Assembly: GCF_900156745.1 (NCBI RefSeq)
Contig: NZ_LT707065.1
Coordinates: 4,836,001 to 4,900,000, forward strand
DNA: 64,000 nucleotides
Source of the DNA: Achromobacter sp. MFA1 R4
GTDB lineage: Bacteria > Pseudomonadota > Gammaproteobacteria > Burkholderiales > Burkholderiaceae_B
Direction: 5' to 3'
Shown in pieces: positions 27,998 through 37,247 of this stretch. The position numbers and the translations under genes were made by a program. The notes under the pieces were generated by a model that saw nothing but the letters and a program-made list of their open reading frames with translations, had not been told where the DNA came from and made no database searches. The number at the start of each line of letters is the position of its first letter. Within the stretch, counting starts at the first letter, position 1.

Positions 27998-28810
27998 TCA
28001 CGGTGGCGGGCCTTGGCGGCGCGCGGGAAGCGATTGGAGATTGGCCAGCGACGCGTTGACAAACCCGCCATCGACCACGATGTCCTGCCCGTTGACATAG
28101 CGGGAGGCATCGCTGGCAAGAAACGCCACCGCGTCCGCGATGTCCGACGGCAAGCCGATCCGCCTGGCGGGGATATGGGCGATGCGCTTTTGCAGCACGG
28201 ATTCGTCGCGATAGTGCGGCTCGGACAAGGGGGTTCGGATCATCCCCGGGCTGATGGCGTTTGCGCGAATGCCGAGCGGTCCCCATTCGACGGCCATCTG
28301 GCGCGTGAGGGCCTGCAGAGCCGCCTTGGTCGTGCCGTAGGCGCCTACCCGGGTCGGGGTCTGCGCCGAGATCGACGCCACGTTGACGATGCTGCCCGCC
28401 TGTTGCGCCTGCATCAGGGGAAACACGGCCTGCGCGCAGAGCAGGGCGCCGCGCAGGTTGATGCGGAAGATGCGGTCCCAGAGTTCGAGCGGGAATTGCT
28501 CCAGGCCCACGGGCGCCGCGCTGACGGCCGCATTGTTGACCAGCACGTCGCACCGTCCGAAGCGCCTGCGCACCTGGCCGGCCATGTCGGCGACCGAGTC
28601 CGGATCGGCGATGTCGCAGCGCACGCTCAGCAGGCCGTCGGTCTCGGCGCCGGCGTCAGCCATGTTGATATCCACCTGCGCCACCGCGGCGCCCATCGAA
28701 CGCAGGTGCTGGCAAATGGCCAGGCCTATGCCGCCGGTGGCGCCGGTCACCACGGCCACGCGCCCTTGCAGGGCGTCGGGCGCGTAAGCGGGTTTGGAAG
28801 ACATGTCCAT
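27998..28810 (-). CDS. Short-chain dehydrogenase/reductase (SDR)
   Basis: 270 residues, classical SDR: cofactor motif TGATGGIG near 22-29, NNAAV, the catalytic YGTTK and the PG motif [10 protein letters not shown]. It oxidises or reduces a hydroxyl/keto group with NAD(P). It starts 9 bases after the stop of the Bug gene, so the two form a small operon that takes up and oxidises an unknown organic acid or alcohol. The start may be either of the two ATGs in MDMSS. Confidence 0.9.
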   Translation of the reverse strand: MDMSSKPAYAPDALQGRVAVVTGATGGIGLAICQHLRSMGAAVAQVDINMADAGAETDGLLSVRCDIADPDSVADMAGQVRRRFGRCDVLVNNAAVSAAPVGLEQFPLELWDRIFRINLRGALLCAQAVFPLMQAQQAGSIVNVASISAQTPTRVGAYGTTKAALQALTRQMAVEWGPLGIRANAISPGMIRTPLSEPHYRDESVLQKRIAHIPARRIGLPSDIADAVAFLASDASRYVNGQDIVVDGGFVNASLANLQSLPARRQGPPP

Positions 28811-28819
28811 GTGCGCGGC

Positions 28820-29806
28820 CTACTTGTTCTTCAGGTCGGCGACTTTCGCCAGGCCCTGCCAGATGACGGCGTCGCGCTTGATCGATGCCGCGAAGTCGCT
28901 GGCCGACATGTCCGCGGGAACGATCATGTTCTGTCCTTCGATTTTTTCCCGCACGTCCGGCGTGTGCTGGGCGCGGTAGATTTCCGCGTTGAGGCGGTCG
29001 ATGATCCCGGGCGGCGTTCCCGCCGGGGCAAAGACGCCGTACCAGCCGTCGGCTTCGAATTTGTAGCCTTGCTCGGCCAGCGTGGGAACGTCCATCGAGG
29101 CGGGCCAGCGCCGCGAACCCGTCTGGCCCAGGGCGACCAGTTTGCCGCTGCGCATGTGGGGAATGGGCGAGGCGATGTCCATGAACCCGACGCTGATGTT
29201 GTTGGCGATCAGGTCGGTGCTTTCGGTGACCAGCAGTTTGTAGGGCACGTGGGGCATGTCGAGCCCGTAGTGGGCCTTGATGCCTTCCATGGCCAGGTTG
29301 CCGGATGAGCCGGTGCCCCAGGAGCCGTAGGCGAGCTTGCCGGGATGGGCCTTGGCATAGGCGACCATGTCCGCCAGGTTCTTGAAGCCGGTGCTGGGAT
29401 TGGCGACGAGCAATATGCCCGCCGCGCCGACCTGAGCGATCGGAAGCAGGTCCTTCTCTGGATCGTAGGGCAGCGAGGGAAGCACGACGGGATTCAGGAG
29501 AATGGCGGAGGACGGCGCGAACAGCAGGGTGTAGCCGTCGGGCGCAGCCTTGGCCACGGTGTCGCAGGCGATCATGCCGTTGGCCCCGGGCTTGGTTTCG
29601 ACCACCACCGGCTGGTTCAGCGCCTTGGACAGCGGCGCGGCGATCAGGCGCGCGAAGATGTCGCCGCCCGCGCCGGGCGAGCCGGCGACAACCAGCCGGA
29701 TGGGGCGTTCGGGCCAATCGCCTGGCGCGCCAAAGGCGTTGGCGCCCAGGCTCATCAGCAGGGCGCCGAGCAGCAGGGCGCGGCGGGTGGGAAGTGGGTG
29801 GGTCAT
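28820..29806 (-). CDS. Bug-family periplasmic solute receptor
   Basis: 328 residues with a signal peptide (TRRALLLGALLMSLGANAFG). Bug hallmarks: RPIRLVVAGSPGAGGD and VVETKPGANGM, plus the conserved middle GSWGTGSSGNLAMEG. GGAG lies upstream of ATG 29806. Cotranscribed with the SDR gene. Tripartite partners are absent. Confidence 0.9.
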   Translation of the reverse strand: MTHPLPTRRALLLGALLMSLGANAFGAPGDWPERPIRLVVAGSPGAGGDIFARLIAAPLSKALNQPVVVETKPGANGMIACDTVAKAAPDGYTLLFAPSSAILLNPVVLPSLPYDPEKDLLPIAQVGAAGILLVANPSTGFKNLADMVAYAKAHPGKLAYGSWGTGSSGNLAMEGIKAHYGLDMPHVPYKLLVTESTDLIANNISVGFMDIASPIPHMRSGKLVALGQTGSRRWPASMDVPTLAEQGYKFEADGWYGVFAPAGTPPGIIDRLNAEIYRAQHTPDVREKIEGQNMIVPADMSASDFAASIKRDAVIWQGLAKVADLKNK

Positions 29807-29825
29807 GTCTGCGTCTCCAGAATTT

Positions 29826-29846
29826 TTGAATTATTGGAATCTTCAA
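29826..29846. promoter_or_regulatory. AT-rich dyad upstream of the Bug-SDR operon
   Basis: TTGAA (29826-29830) and TTCAA (29842-29846) flank an AT-rich centre 20-40 bases upstream of the Bug start. It lies where a promoter or operator is expected. The rest of the 253-bp gap to the MFS gene shows no gene. Confidence 0.3.
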
Positions 29847-30059
29847 ATTCTAGGTAGCGCGCCCGGATTGGCTATAGCTGAAACCGCAGATCAGAACTGC
29901 GCGAACCGACGCAATCACGGACGTGGGCATGGACATTGGCGATGCGCCGGTGCTGCGGTTTTTGCAGGAGACTTCTTCAGGATTGCGGGTAGATCATTGG
30001 GGGCGATCCGGGTCTTGAATGCTTGCCTGTGCAGTCGTCTTGACCCGCATGGGCTTCTA

Positions 30060-31313
30060 TCAGGACGCCACGGCCTGCGGTTGGCTGCGCAGCCGCAGCA
30101 CGGGCGACGTGAACAGCACGGCGAACTGGATGAAGAAACCCGCCGTCGACACCCAAAGGCACGCGTCCACGCCGAACCGGGCCGCCAGCGTCGCGCCGAT
30201 CAGGGCGCCCACGGGCCGCGCGCCGAAGTTCGCCGTCACGATCACGGACGATACCCGGCCCAGCAAGGCGTTGGGCGTCACCGATTGGCGCAGCGTGGTG
30301 GTGGTGATGGTCCAGAGGATCGGCCCCGCGCCGAACAGGAAGAATCCCACCGCGGCCCACGGCCCCGACGGAAACGCCAGCGTCGACAGCAGAATGAGGC
30401 TGGCCAGCAGCGCCGACAGCGGTCCGGCGCCGATCATGGCGCCGAACGGCAGGCGGCGGGCGAGCCACGGGGCGGCCAGGGCGCCGGCCAGCATGCCCGC
30501 GCCGTACACGCCCAGGGTGATGCCGACGCCGGCGGCAGACAGGCCCAGGCGATCGACGGCGTAGGCGACGTAGATCGCCAGCAGGATGAACCAGGCGGCA
30601 TTGAAAAAGAGCGCGGTCAGCAGCACCGGGCGCAGGAGCGGATGCGTGGCGACAAAGGCCGCGCCTTCGCGCAATTCGGCCAGCGGATGGCGGCGCTGGG
30701 CGGGCTTGGGCGTGTCATGCGGCAGGCCGGCAAGAAGCACGGCGGCCAGCAGCGACAGGGTGGTGGCCAGCACATAAGCCGTGGAAGCGCCCATCCAGCC
30801 CACCAGCGCGCCGCCGGCGGCGGGACCGGCAGAGAAGGCGGCGCTGCGGGCCAGTTCCAGCCAGCGGTTGGCGCTGGCCAGCTCGGTGGGCGGGACCAGC
30901 CTGGGCACCAGGGCGGGCGCGGCGACGTTGTAGGCCACCGTGCCCACCGCGCCCACAAAGCCCAGCGCCGCCAGCCACGCAAGGCTGAGGCCGCCCATCC
31001 ACAGCAGCGCCAGCAGGCCTATCAGGCTGAGCGCGCGGGCCGCTTCGGCGGCGGTCATCAGCGCGCGGCGCGACATGCGGTCGGCCAGCACGCCCGCGGG
31101 CAGGGACAGCAGCAGGAACGGCAGCGTCTGCGCCGTCTGCAGATAGCCGGTCTGCGCGGCATCGGCGCCCAGGGCCAGCACGGCGTACAGCGGCGCGGCG
31201 GCAAGGGCGATCTGCTCGGAGAACTGCGCGGCCAGGTTCGAGGCGGCCAGGCGCCGGAAGGCGCTAGCCGGGGCGGACGGGGCGGACGGGGCGGACGAAG
31301 AATGGGCGGGCAT
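30060..31313 (-). CDS. MFS transporter (DHA3 / EntS-like exporter)
   Basis: 417 residues with about 12 hydrophobic helices. Motif A-like ADRMSRRALMT follows helix 2, and the cytoplasmic loop HDTPKPAQRRHPLAEL separates the halves, as in EntS/MefA-type exporters. It probably exports a small molecule such as a siderophore or drug; no siderophore biosynthesis genes are adjacent. The start MPAHSSSAPSAP at 31313 includes a Ser-Ala-Pro repeat encoded by a 9-bp array. Confidence 0.87.
   Translation of the reverse strand: MPAHSSSAPSAPSAPASAFRRLAASNLAAQFSEQIALAAAPLYAVLALGADAAQTGYLQTAQTLPFLLLSLPAGVLADRMSRRALMTAAEAARALSLIGLLALLWMGGLSLAWLAALGFVGAVGTVAYNVAAPALVPRLVPPTELASANRWLELARSAAFSAGPAAGGALVGWMGASTAYVLATTLSLLAAVLLAGLPHDTPKPAQRRHPLAELREGAAFVATHPLLRPVLLTALFFNAAWFILLAIYVAYAVDRLGLSAAGVGITLGVYGAGMLAGALAAPWLARRLPFGAMIGAGPLSALLASLILLSTLAFPSGPWAAVGFFLFGAGPILWTITTTTLRQSVTPNALLGRVSSVIVTANFGARPVGALIGATLAARFGVDACLWVSTAGFFIQFAVLFTSPVLRLRSQPQAVAS
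31271..31297. repeat. 9-bp tandem repeat at the MFS N-terminus
   Basis: GGGCGGACG occurs three times without interruption (31271-31279, 31280-31288, 31289-31297), encoding repeated Ser-Ala-Pro before the first membrane helix. Confidence 0.85.
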
Positions 31314-31443
31314 GATGGACGCAGCCAGGTGAGCGTAGCGAGGGAAAGGGGGCAAGCGTCGCGCAAACGACAAGGGCACGATCTTGATCGCGCCCTTGCT
31401 GTCTTGCACTCCGATCCTTGCGCTGCGGCAGGGACCGGCGGGG

Positions 31444-32235
31444 TCAGGGTATCGGCGGATAGTCGCCGAAGCCGTCCGGCCAGGTGGTCAGCACATCGTA
31501 GCCGGTCTCGGTGACGACGACCATGTGTTCCCACTGCGCCGACAGGGACCGGTCCTTGGTGACGACGGTCCAGCCGTCGGGCAACTGCTTGGTCTGGGGC
31601 TTGCCCGCGTTGATCATGGGTTCGATGGTGAACATCATGCCGGGCTGCAGCACCATGCCTTCGCCCGGGCGGCCGTAGTGCAGCACCTGCGGGTCGTCGT
31701 GGTAGATCTGGCCGATGCCGTGGCCGCAGTATTCCCGGACGATGCTGAAGTGCTCGCGGTGCGCGACGGTCTGGATGGCGTGGCCAATGTCGCCCAGCGT
31801 GGCGCCCGGCTTGACGGCCATGATGCCGGCGCGCATGGCTTCATAGGTGGTGTTGACCAGCCGGCGCGCCAGCGGGCTGGGCTGGCCGACGTAGTACATG
31901 CGGCTGGTGTCGCCGAACCAGCCGTCCTTGATGACGGCAACATCGATGTTCAGGATGTCGCCGTTCTTGAGCACCTTGGCCGACGGGATGCCGTGGCAGA
32001 TGACGTGGTTGACCGAGGCGCAGATGGTCTTGGGAAAGCCATGGTAGCCGACGTTGGCGGGCGTGGCCTTGAGCACGTTGACGATGTAGTCGTGACAGAC
32101 CTTGTCCAGGTCATCGGTGGTGACGCCGGGGCGGACGTGTTCGCCGATCATGTGCAGCACTTCGGCCGCCATGGCGCCCGCCTTGCGGGCCATTTCGATG
32201 TCGGCGGCCGATTTGATGGAAACCTTCTTGGCCAT
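31444..32235 (-). CDS. map: Type I methionine aminopeptidase
   Basis: 263 residues, the usual length. Metal ligands lie in NIDVAVIKDGWFGDTSR (two Asp), the conserved HGIGQIYHDDP, the TIEPM glutamate and the late Glu of HMVVVTETG. Removes initiator methionine from new proteins. Its ATG begins at the base immediately after the TAA of the ParD-like gene. Many bacteria have a second map beside rpsB; this copy with its ParD-like neighbour may be the accessory one (inference). Confidence 0.95.
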   Translation of the reverse strand: MAKKVSIKSAADIEMARKAGAMAAEVLHMIGEHVRPGVTTDDLDKVCHDYIVNVLKATPANVGYHGFPKTICASVNHVICHGIPSAKVLKNGDILNIDVAVIKDGWFGDTSRMYYVGQPSPLARRLVNTTYEAMRAGIMAVKPGATLGDIGHAIQTVAHREHFSIVREYCGHGIGQIYHDDPQVLHYGRPGEGMVLQPGMMFTIEPMINAGKPQTKQLPDGWTVVTKDRSLSAQWEHMVVVTETGYDVLTTWPDGFGDYPPIP

Positions 32236-32481
32236 TTACGCGGCCTCCTGCTGCGCGGGTTGCGGCCGCCCTTGCGAGAGCGCGGCGATGGTGAAGCCGT
32301 CGGCCTGTTCGATGCGGATCAGCAATTGGCAGATGTCGGCGTGGCGCAGTTCGGGATAGAGCTCGGACAGCATGCCGATGCGCATCCAGTGTTCGGCCTG
32401 GGAATTGATGGAGCGGCTGAGAGCGCCGCTGGCCACGCGCAGGTTCTCGTGCATTTGCTCGGAAATCTTGACGATGCCCAT
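32236..32481 (-). CDS. ParD-like antitoxin-family protein upstream of map
   Basis: 81 residues. The N-terminal MGIVKISEQMHENLRVAS with SRSINSQAEHWMRIG resembles the ribbon-helix-helix DNA-binding part of ParD-like antitoxins. No ParE/RelE toxin gene is adjacent; the stop is immediately followed by the map start, so translation is coupled. It may be an orphan regulator of map. ATG 32481 begins the conserved part. Confidence 0.75.
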   Translation of the reverse strand: MGIVKISEQMHENLRVASGALSRSINSQAEHWMRIGMLSELYPELRHADICQLLIRIEQADGFTIAALSQGRPQPAQQEAA

Positions 32482-32554
32482 AGTGGATGTTCCGTATATG
32501 GTTTGTATATGGAACGTATGGTACTGCGGCGCGGGGGGCGCGCGCAAATCGCCT

Positions 32555-33304
32555 TCAGGCGCCGTCCTTGCTTTCCTTGGCTGGCTTGCTTTCCTTGCGG
32601 GACTTGCCGCGCGGGGATTTGCGGGCGGCGCTGGCCCGGGGCGCTTCCTTGGCGGCGGGGGCGGAGGCGGCCGTCATCTGTTCCATCCACATCAGCGCGT
32701 CCGTGTACGACAGGAACTGCTGCAGGTAGCCGGGCGACAGTTCGCGCATCAGGGACAGCGCGCGGTGCACCAGCTGGTTGGAATTGAGCGGCCCGGCGTT
32801 CTTGTGCACCTGCTCCTGCGATTGGCGGACCTGGCGGTCGGCGCTGAAGCGGGACCAGAGCGCCCGGAATTCGTCGAGCAGCGGCAACTCCGGGTAGGCG
32901 GCGCGCAACCCGAGCGCGTCGCGACCGAGGTGGTCGGCGGGACCGGCCAGCCCGGGCGCGGCCGGGCCGGCGCCGGGGTCGGTGTCCGGGCGGTCCGCAG
33001 GCGCGGGCCGGTCGATGTAGGAGACCAGGCCGGCGAGCGGTCCGGCCTGGGCGGGCGCCGGCAAGGCCTCCGGCCCGGCCGCGCCGCCCGCGCCGGTCAG
33101 TTCCGCCTGATAGGCCTGGATCAATCCGGCCAGCCGTTCGTCCAGCCGCTGGCGAGCCTGCCCGCCGTAGGCCGCCGCGCGGCGGTCCAGCGCGTCGATC
33201 AGGTGAAAGCGCAGGGGATTGACGCGGTCCGCGCCGCTTGCGCGCCAGGCGTCCAGGGCCGCGCGCGCGTCCACGAGGCCCGGGCGGCTGCCGTCACTGC
33301 TCAC
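32555..33304 (-). CDS. DUF2894 protein of the DUF802 motor-like operon
   Basis: 249 residues, matching DUF2894 by its N-terminal region (DALDRRAAAYGGQARQRLDERL) and the C-terminal SYTDALMWMEQM segment. No signal peptide or membrane helix, and the C-terminus is Lys/Ser/Ala-rich and highly basic (PRGKSRKESK). Likely cytoplasmic. It overlaps the OmpA/MotB-like gene by 11 bases, showing tight coupling. Function unknown; constant company with DUF802 and DUF3348 suggests a partner of the membrane complex. Confidence 0.75.
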   Translation of the reverse strand: MSSDGSRPGLVDARAALDAWRASGADRVNPLRFHLIDALDRRAAAYGGQARQRLDERLAGLIQAYQAELTGAGGAAGPEALPAPAQAGPLAGLVSYIDRPAPADRPDTDPGAGPAAPGLAGPADHLGRDALGLRAAYPELPLLDEFRALWSRFSADRQVRQSQEQVHKNAGPLNSNQLVHRALSLMRELSPGYLQQFLSYTDALMWMEQMTAASAPAAKEAPRASAARKSPRGKSRKESKPAKESKDGA

Positions 33305-33944
33305 CGGGCTTACCCGCTTCGTTGGACGGTTTGGGGATGGGCGTGATTTCGACGCGGCGGTTCTTCGCGCGGCCTTCCTCGTCGGCGTTGGACGCCACGG
33401 GCTGCTCGGCGCCGAAGGCGGCCGCGAACACCATCGAGGACGGCACGCCCTCGTCGATCAGGGCGCGGGTGACGGTGAGCGCGCGCTGGGCGGAAAGGTC
33501 CCAGTTGTCGGCAAAGCGCCGGTTGCCTTCGCGCACCTGCTGGTCGTCGGTGAAACCGCTGACCATGAGGATCTCGTTGTGGGTCGTCAGGTAGGCGGAC
33601 AGCGGTTCGATCAGGCTTTTGAGGATCTCGCGGCCTTCGGGCTGGAGCTGGTCGGAGTTCAGCGCGAACAGCACGCTGCCGCTGATGCCGATGCGCCCGT
33701 TGATCAACGTCACGCGGCCGGCGGCCAGCGGGCCGGCCAGCGCCTGCTCCAGGGTCTCGCGGCGCTGCGTTTCTTCCTGGCGCTGCTTGACCGCTTCTTC
33801 CAGCCGCGTCGACAGTTGCAACTGCACCGCGACGACGCTCACCAGGATCAGGACGAAGGCGCCCAGCAGCACCGACATCAGGTCGCCGAAGACGGCCCAG
33901 GCGGGCGCCGTGGGCTCCACGCCGCCGTCGATATCGTCGCTCAT
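33294..33944 (-). CDS. OmpA/MotB-like stator-type protein (ZorB-like layout)
   Basis: 216 residues. One N-terminal membrane helix (about 16-40) carries Asp21 in VFGDLMSVLLGAF, matching the ion-binding Asp of MotB/ZorB. A short coiled linker (45-70) precedes a C-terminal OmpA-type peptidoglycan-binding domain with NWDLSAQRALTVTR and KNRRVEI. It should anchor the DUF802 channel to the cell wall. Its start overlaps the DUF802 stop by 4 bases. The helix Asp argues against a simple OmpA lipoprotein. Confidence 0.87.
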   Translation of the reverse strand: MSDDIDGGVEPTAPAWAVFGDLMSVLLGAFVLILVSVVAVQLQLSTRLEEAVKQRQEETQRRETLEQALAGPLAAGRVTLINGRIGISGSVLFALNSDQLQPEGREILKSLIEPLSAYLTTHNEILMVSGFTDDQQVREGNRRFADNWDLSAQRALTVTRALIDEGVPSSMVFAAAFGAEQPVASNADEEGRAKNRRVEITPIPKPSNEAGKPGEQ

Positions 33945-36900
33945 GCGCTTTCCGCTCCCGCCGTGGCGCGCTGGGCGGCCAGCTGCTGCAGGTTTTCGAT
34001 GATCTGCTTCTGCGACATCAGGCTCAGGTCCACGACCTCACGGGCCTGCGCGACGTAGTACGAGAGCTGCTCGTCGCCGCGCGCGATGGACTTGTCCAGC
34101 GCCGCCTCGATGCGTTGCAGGTGCGCCGTCAGCTTGTCGTTCGATTCGCCGAAGGCCTGCACCGCCGCGCCAAAGGCTTCGCCCAGGCTGGCCACTTCGA
34201 CGGCGCTGCTGGTGACCAGCGACGCTACCTCGGTCAGCTTGCCGGTCTCGGCGTCGACCTTGTCGGTGAATTGCGCGCCCACGCGCTCGAGCATGTCGGC
34301 CGACGAGGCGACCAGCGCGTCCACGGCCGTGCGTTGCTCCGCGGCGGTGTGGTTGACGGCGTCCAGCAGAGTGCCCAGCGTTTCCAGCAGGCGGTTGCGC
34401 TCCTGCAGCATGTCGTTGTCGCGGACCATGCTGTCCGAGAGCTTCTGGCGCAGTTCGCCGATGACGTCGGCGGCGGCGCGCGGCGCTTCGGACGCCGCCT
34501 GCACCAGGCGGCCGATCTCGGCGATGGTTTCGCTGGCATGGGCCTGCGTCTGCGCCGTGATGTCCTGCGCGGTCAGGCTCAGGGTGTCGCAGATATCCTG
34601 CTGCAGGCTGGCGGCCCGCGCGCCCGCCTGTTCCCATTCCGAACGCAGCGCGTCGGCCATGGCGGCCAGCTGGCCGGTCCAGGCGGCCAGCCGGTCCTCG
34701 TCGTTGGCAGCCAGCGCCGTCTGCAGGGCGGTGTGCGATTGCGCCAGCGTCTGCAGCAATTCGGCTGAGTGCGCGCCGAACGCGGCCGACGCCGCTTCCA
34801 GCGCCTGGCGGTTGTCGGCGGCGAGCTGCCTGCCGACGTCTTCCTGGCGGGTCTGCGCATCGGTCCAGGCCTGCGTGACGTGGCTGGCCGCGGTTTGCAG
34901 TCGCGCCGACACGCCGTCCAGCAGGGCAGCCTGCTGCTGCGTCTGGGCGGAGATGTCGCGCGCGGTCTGGGTGAGCGCGTCGCTGATTTCGAGCTGGCGC
35001 AGGGCGGCCTGGGTGCCGGCCTGTTCCCATTCCTCGCCCAGCTTGGCGGCCATCGCGGTCAGCGATCCGGTCCAGGCGGCCAGACGTTCCTGGTCGCGCG
35101 AGGCCAGCGCGGCCTGCAGGTCGGCGTGCGACTGGTCCAGCGTGCGCAGGAGTGCGTCGGCGTGCTGGCCGAAGGCGGCCGCGGCCGTTTCCAGGGCGCG
35201 CTGGTTGTCGGCGGCAAGCTGCCTGCCGACGTCTTCCTGGCGGGTCTGCGCATCGGTCCAGGCTTGCGTGACGCTGCCCGCAGCGGCTTCCAGGCGGGCG
35301 GACATGTCCTGCAGCCGCTGGGCCTGCGCCTCGGTCTGGCTGGCGATGCCGCGCGCGGTCTGGGCCAGCGCGTCGTTGATTTCCTGCTGGCGGGCCACGG
35401 TGCTGGCGCCGGCCTGTTCCCATTGCTGGCCGAGCCTGGCGGTCATCGCGGCCAGCGTGCCGCTCCAGGCGGCCAGGCGGGCTTCGTCGCGTTCGGCCAG
35501 GGCCGTCTGCAGTTCGGCGTGCGACTGGTCCAGCGTGTGCAGCAGCGAGGCGGCATGGCGTTCAAAGGCCGCCGTGGCGGCCTCCAGCGCGGCCTGGTTG
35601 CCGGCGGCAAGCTTGCCGCTGGTTTCTTCCTGGCGGGCGAGGGCGCGGGTCCATTGGTCCGACACGCCGTTGGCGGCGGCTTCCAGGCGGGCCGACACGC
35701 CATCGAGCAGGGCGGCCTGCGCCGTTGCCTGCGCAGCGACGTCGCGCACGGTCTGCGCGAGCGAGTCGTTGATTTCCTGTTGGCGGGCGGCCGCCTGCGC
35801 GCCCGATTGTTCCCATTCCTGGCGCAGCGTGGCGCCCATCGCGCCCAGCGTCTCGGTCCAGGCGGACAGGCGCTGCTGGTCGCGCGAGGCAAGTTCCGAT
35901 TGCAAGGCGGTGTGCGACGCGTTCAGCGTGCGCAGCAGCGAGGCGGAATGCTGTTCAAAGCTGGCCGCCGCCGCCGTGAGGGCCAGCAGATTGTCGCCGG
36001 CCAGCTTTTCACCGGCCTGCTGCTGGCGCGACAGCGCCTCGGTCCAGGCCAGCGACATATGGCCCGACGACGCCTCCAGGCGCGCCGATACGCTGTCCAG
36101 GAGGTCGGCCGAGCGTTGTTCGAAGGTCTGGGCAAAGCGGTCCAGCGAGGCGCGCAGGTCCTGCGCCATGGCTTCGCTGGCGCGCTGCTGGCCGGCCACC
36201 GCCTGGCTCCAGATGCCGGCCACGTCCGTGGTCGCGGCCTGCAGACCTGCCGTCATGCCTTGCAGTTGCTGGTGGACCGCCTGGGCGACCGTTTCCTGCA
36301 GCGTCGCCGTTTCGCGCGACAGGCTGTCCATGGTGGCTTGCACCACGGGCTGCAGGGCTTCGCCCGCCGAGCGGGCGCTTTGCGCCACGCTGTCCTTCAT
36401 GGACTGTTCCATGATGGACGCGAGGCGGGCGTATGCCGCCTCGGCCTTGCCCTGGAAGGCGGTCTGGCTGGCGAGCTGGCGTTCATTGAGCGCCTGGTTC
36501 TGCTGTTCCATGCCCTTCATCATGGCTTCGAGCTGGCCGACGATGGCGGGCATGGCTTCGGCCTGGCGTTGCATGACCTCGGCCTGGCGCTGGAGCAGCT
36601 TGAAGGATTCTTCGCGCTGGTAGCTTTGCGAGTACACGCGCAGCGTGGTCGCGGCCTTGGTGTCCAGATGCTGCGCCGCTTGGACGCGATCGCGCCGGCA
36701 CAGCGCGGCCAGCAGGCCCAGCATGGCGGACGCGGCGACGCCGGCGATCGACGTGCCGAAGGCAAAGCCCAGGCCCTTGACGGGCGCGGCCAGCGACGCG
36801 CGGATCGCGGCCAGATCGGTGGAGCTTTCCAGCGCGAGGCCGGTGCCGCGCAGTGTCACCACCATCCCGAGGAACGTGCCCAGCATGCCCAGCAGCACCA

Positions 36901-37237
36901 GCAGGCCGACCAGATAGGGGGTCAGCGACGGTCCGGGCAGGCCCACGCGTTCGCCTTCGATGCGCAGGCGCACCGCGTTGCGCAGGCCGGCCGGCACCTT
37001 GTCGAGCCAGGCGCCCAGGCTGCCGGGCGCCTCGTCCAGGTCCGACACGGCGCGCGCGAGGGATGACGTTGCCTGCTGGTAACGCAGCAGCTCAAGCGCG
37101 CCGGCCAGGTAGCAGACGGCGATCAGCAGCGTCACGGCCAGGGCCAGCGGGTTCGTGCTCGCATAGCCTGCGCCGATCCAGCCCACAACGGCCAGTCCGG
37201 CCAGGAAAACCACGATATTGATCAGAGTCTTGGACAT
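33941..37237 (-). CDS. DUF802 protein: MotA/ExbB-like channel with giant coiled tail
   Basis: 1098 residues. Four predicted membrane helices: about 7-27, 30-50, 107-130 and 156-179. The last two contain GMLGTFLGMVVTL and GTSIAGVAASAMLGLL, the glycine-rich pattern of MotA/ExbB/TolQ proteins. Residues 200-380 are Gln-rich helix. Four tandem repeats of exactly 131 residues follow (384-514, 515-645, 646-776, 777-907), then a helical C-terminus rich in Ala and Glu. The layout matches ZorA-type motors with long cytoplasmic tails. No function has been established for DUF802. It starts 10 bases after the DUF3348 stop. Exact repeat copies in the DNA indicate recent duplication. Confidence 0.85.
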   Translation of the reverse strand: MSKTLINIVVFLAGLAVVGWIGAGYASTNPLALAVTLLIAVCYLAGALELLRYQQATSSLARAVSDLDEAPGSLGAWLDKVPAGLRNAVRLRIEGERVGLPGPSLTPYLVGLLVLLGMLGTFLGMVVTLRGTGLALESSTDLAAIRASLAAPVKGLGFAFGTSIAGVAASAMLGLLAALCRRDRVQAAQHLDTKAATTLRVYSQSYQREESFKLLQRQAEVMQRQAEAMPAIVGQLEAMMKGMEQQNQALNERQLASQTAFQGKAEAAYARLASIMEQSMKDSVAQSARSAGEALQPVVQATMDSLSRETATLQETVAQAVHQQLQGMTAGLQAATTDVAGIWSQAVAGQQRASEAMAQDLRASLDRFAQTFEQRSADLLDSVSARLEASSGHMSLAWTEALSRQQQAGEKLAGDNLLALTAAAASFEQHSASLLRTLNASHTALQSELASRDQQRLSAWTETLGAMGATLRQEWEQSGAQAAARQQEINDSLAQTVRDVAAQATAQAALLDGVSARLEAAANGVSDQWTRALARQEETSGKLAAGNQAALEAATAAFERHAASLLHTLDQSHAELQTALAERDEARLAAWSGTLAAMTARLGQQWEQAGASTVARQQEINDALAQTARGIASQTEAQAQRLQDMSARLEAAAGSVTQAWTDAQTRQEDVGRQLAADNQRALETAAAAFGQHADALLRTLDQSHADLQAALASRDQERLAAWTGSLTAMAAKLGEEWEQAGTQAALRQLEISDALTQTARDISAQTQQQAALLDGVSARLQTAASHVTQAWTDAQTRQEDVGRQLAADNRQALEAASAAFGAHSAELLQTLAQSHTALQTALAANDEDRLAAWTGQLAAMADALRSEWEQAGARAASLQQDICDTLSLTAQDITAQTQAHASETIAEIGRLVQAASEAPRAAADVIGELRQKLSDSMVRDNDMLQERNRLLETLGTLLDAVNHTAAEQRTAVDALVASSADMLERVGAQFTDKVDAETGKLTEVASLVTSSAVEVASLGEAFGAAVQAFGESNDKLTAHLQRIEAALDKSIARGDEQLSYYVAQAREVVDLSLMSQKQIIENLQQLAAQRATAGAESA
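34517..36088 (-). repeat. Four 393-bp tandem repeats in the DUF802 gene
   Basis: Each unit encodes 131 residues beginning SARL(E/Q) and containing RQ(E/Q)-rich, E/Q-WEQ(A/S)G and LLDGV-type segments. A stretch from 34824 recurs with near identity from 35217, exactly 393 bases away. Units 3 and 4 are the most alike, which suggests unequal recombination. Confidence 0.85.
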
Positions 37238-37247
37238 GGTGTCCTAA

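Noticed and set aside
32236-32481. Complete toxin-antitoxin module
   Set aside because: Only the ParD-like part is present; the next gene is map, not a toxin.
34517-36088. CRISPR-like periodic repeats
   Set aside because: The 393-bp period is coding, in frame and without spacers; these are protein repeats. No CRISPR array exists in the window.
34086-36623. 845-codon plus-strand Ser/Ala-rich open frame
   Set aside because: Antisense of the DUF802 repeats; the repetitive look comes from the 393-bp units.
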